Source: Dinochytrium kinnereticum
Lineage: Eukaryota; Chytridiomycota; Chytridiomycetes; Chytridiales; Chytridiaceae
Direction: 5' to 3'
DNA: 64,000 nt
NCBI GenBank assembly: GCA_027604005.1
Contig: JADGJT010000010.1
Span: forward strand, 81,135 to 145,134
The translations under genes were made by a program, and so were the position numbers. The notes under the pieces were generated by a model, which saw nothing but the letters and a program-made list of their open reading frames with translations, searched no databases and was not told where the DNA came from. The number at the start of each line of letters is the position of its first letter. The stretch's first letter is position 1. Shown piece after piece: positions 63,783 through 64,000 of the stretch.

Positions 63783-64000
63783 GTAGATATAGGCAGGTTT
63801 GCTAGGGTGAAGAGAGCTGAGGCTGTTTGTCTTTGATTTATCTCCAGCGCAGTCGCCATTCTAGTCTATTCTATCAGCTGTTCTATGTTACTTGAGTCTA
63901 GAATTATACGTTATAGTGGTTCCGCGTGTGTGTTATCTTCTCTTCCGTCATTTTCTTTCTCCTGATTGATTATCTATAGATGCATTTTTTTAAAAAAAGC
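63783..64000. other. 3' flank at window end
   Basis: 218 bp after the last stop. It is T-rich with no gene visible, and is cut by the window edge. Confidence 0.5.

Noticed and set aside
1..64000. CRISPR arrays, operons, bacterial promoters, tRNA or rRNA genes
   Set aside because: The DNA is eukaryotic and spliced. No array of spaced repeats, tRNA-like box pairs or rRNA sequence was seen by eye; a tRNA scan could still find one.

Overview
The window is nuclear DNA of an intron-rich fungus, most likely a chytrid (Chytridiomycota). Nearly all genes are cut by short introns (about 50-160 bp, GT..AG) and intergenic spaces are compact. The gene set is fungal: Mcd4, Ste24, a Crz1-like factor, an Mmt-type CDF carrier and a cytochrome P450. 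It also holds a fungal MscL-type channel, a TIMMDC1-like protein and a possible C2orf81-like protein, and two kinds of intronless F-box/ankyrin genes of the sort common in chytrids. The lineage is inferred from this content; no marker gene settles it. I saw no rRNA or tRNA genes.

Layout. 1-8.4 kb (+): the 3' part of mcm10 (cut by the window edge), mcd4 (GPI anchor synthesis) and a Cfd1/NUBP2 Fe-S scaffold. 8.4-15.1 kb: a protein with three zinc knuckles (-), an MscL-like channel (+) and a P450 with two microexons (+). 16-21 kb (-): a PH-domain, glutamine-rich protein and an eight-exon CDF metal carrier. 21.7-25.6 kb (+): a histidine phosphatase, a decayed copy of its last exon, and a 682 bp element with perfect 30 bp terminal inverted repeats. 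26-32 kb (-): two tandem intronless paralogs with an internal F-box-like motif, plus a fragment of a third copy. 32-41 kb: a SETD4-like methyltransferase (-), a possible C2orf81-like protein (+), Arp10 of dynactin (-) and a Crz1-like factor (-). 41-56 kb, all (-): an F-box/ankyrin protein, a TIMMDC1-like protein, ribosomal protein eS21, Ctf18, a WD40 protein and a DENND6-like Rab exchange factor. 56.7-64 kb: a TLC-domain protein (+), a serine/threonine dehydratase (+), Ste24 (-) and a large unrecognised protein (+).

Most genes are housekeeping and unrelated to each other. Mcm10 and Ctf18 both serve DNA replication; Mcd4, the TLC protein and Ste24 act at the ER membrane; the Crz1-like factor carries a calcineurin docking motif. 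The accessory part is 24-32 kb, where exon duplication, a transposon remnant and tandem gene duplication sit close together. Exon boundaries were worked out by hand from splice consensus, reading frame and family conservation. First exons are the least certain parts.
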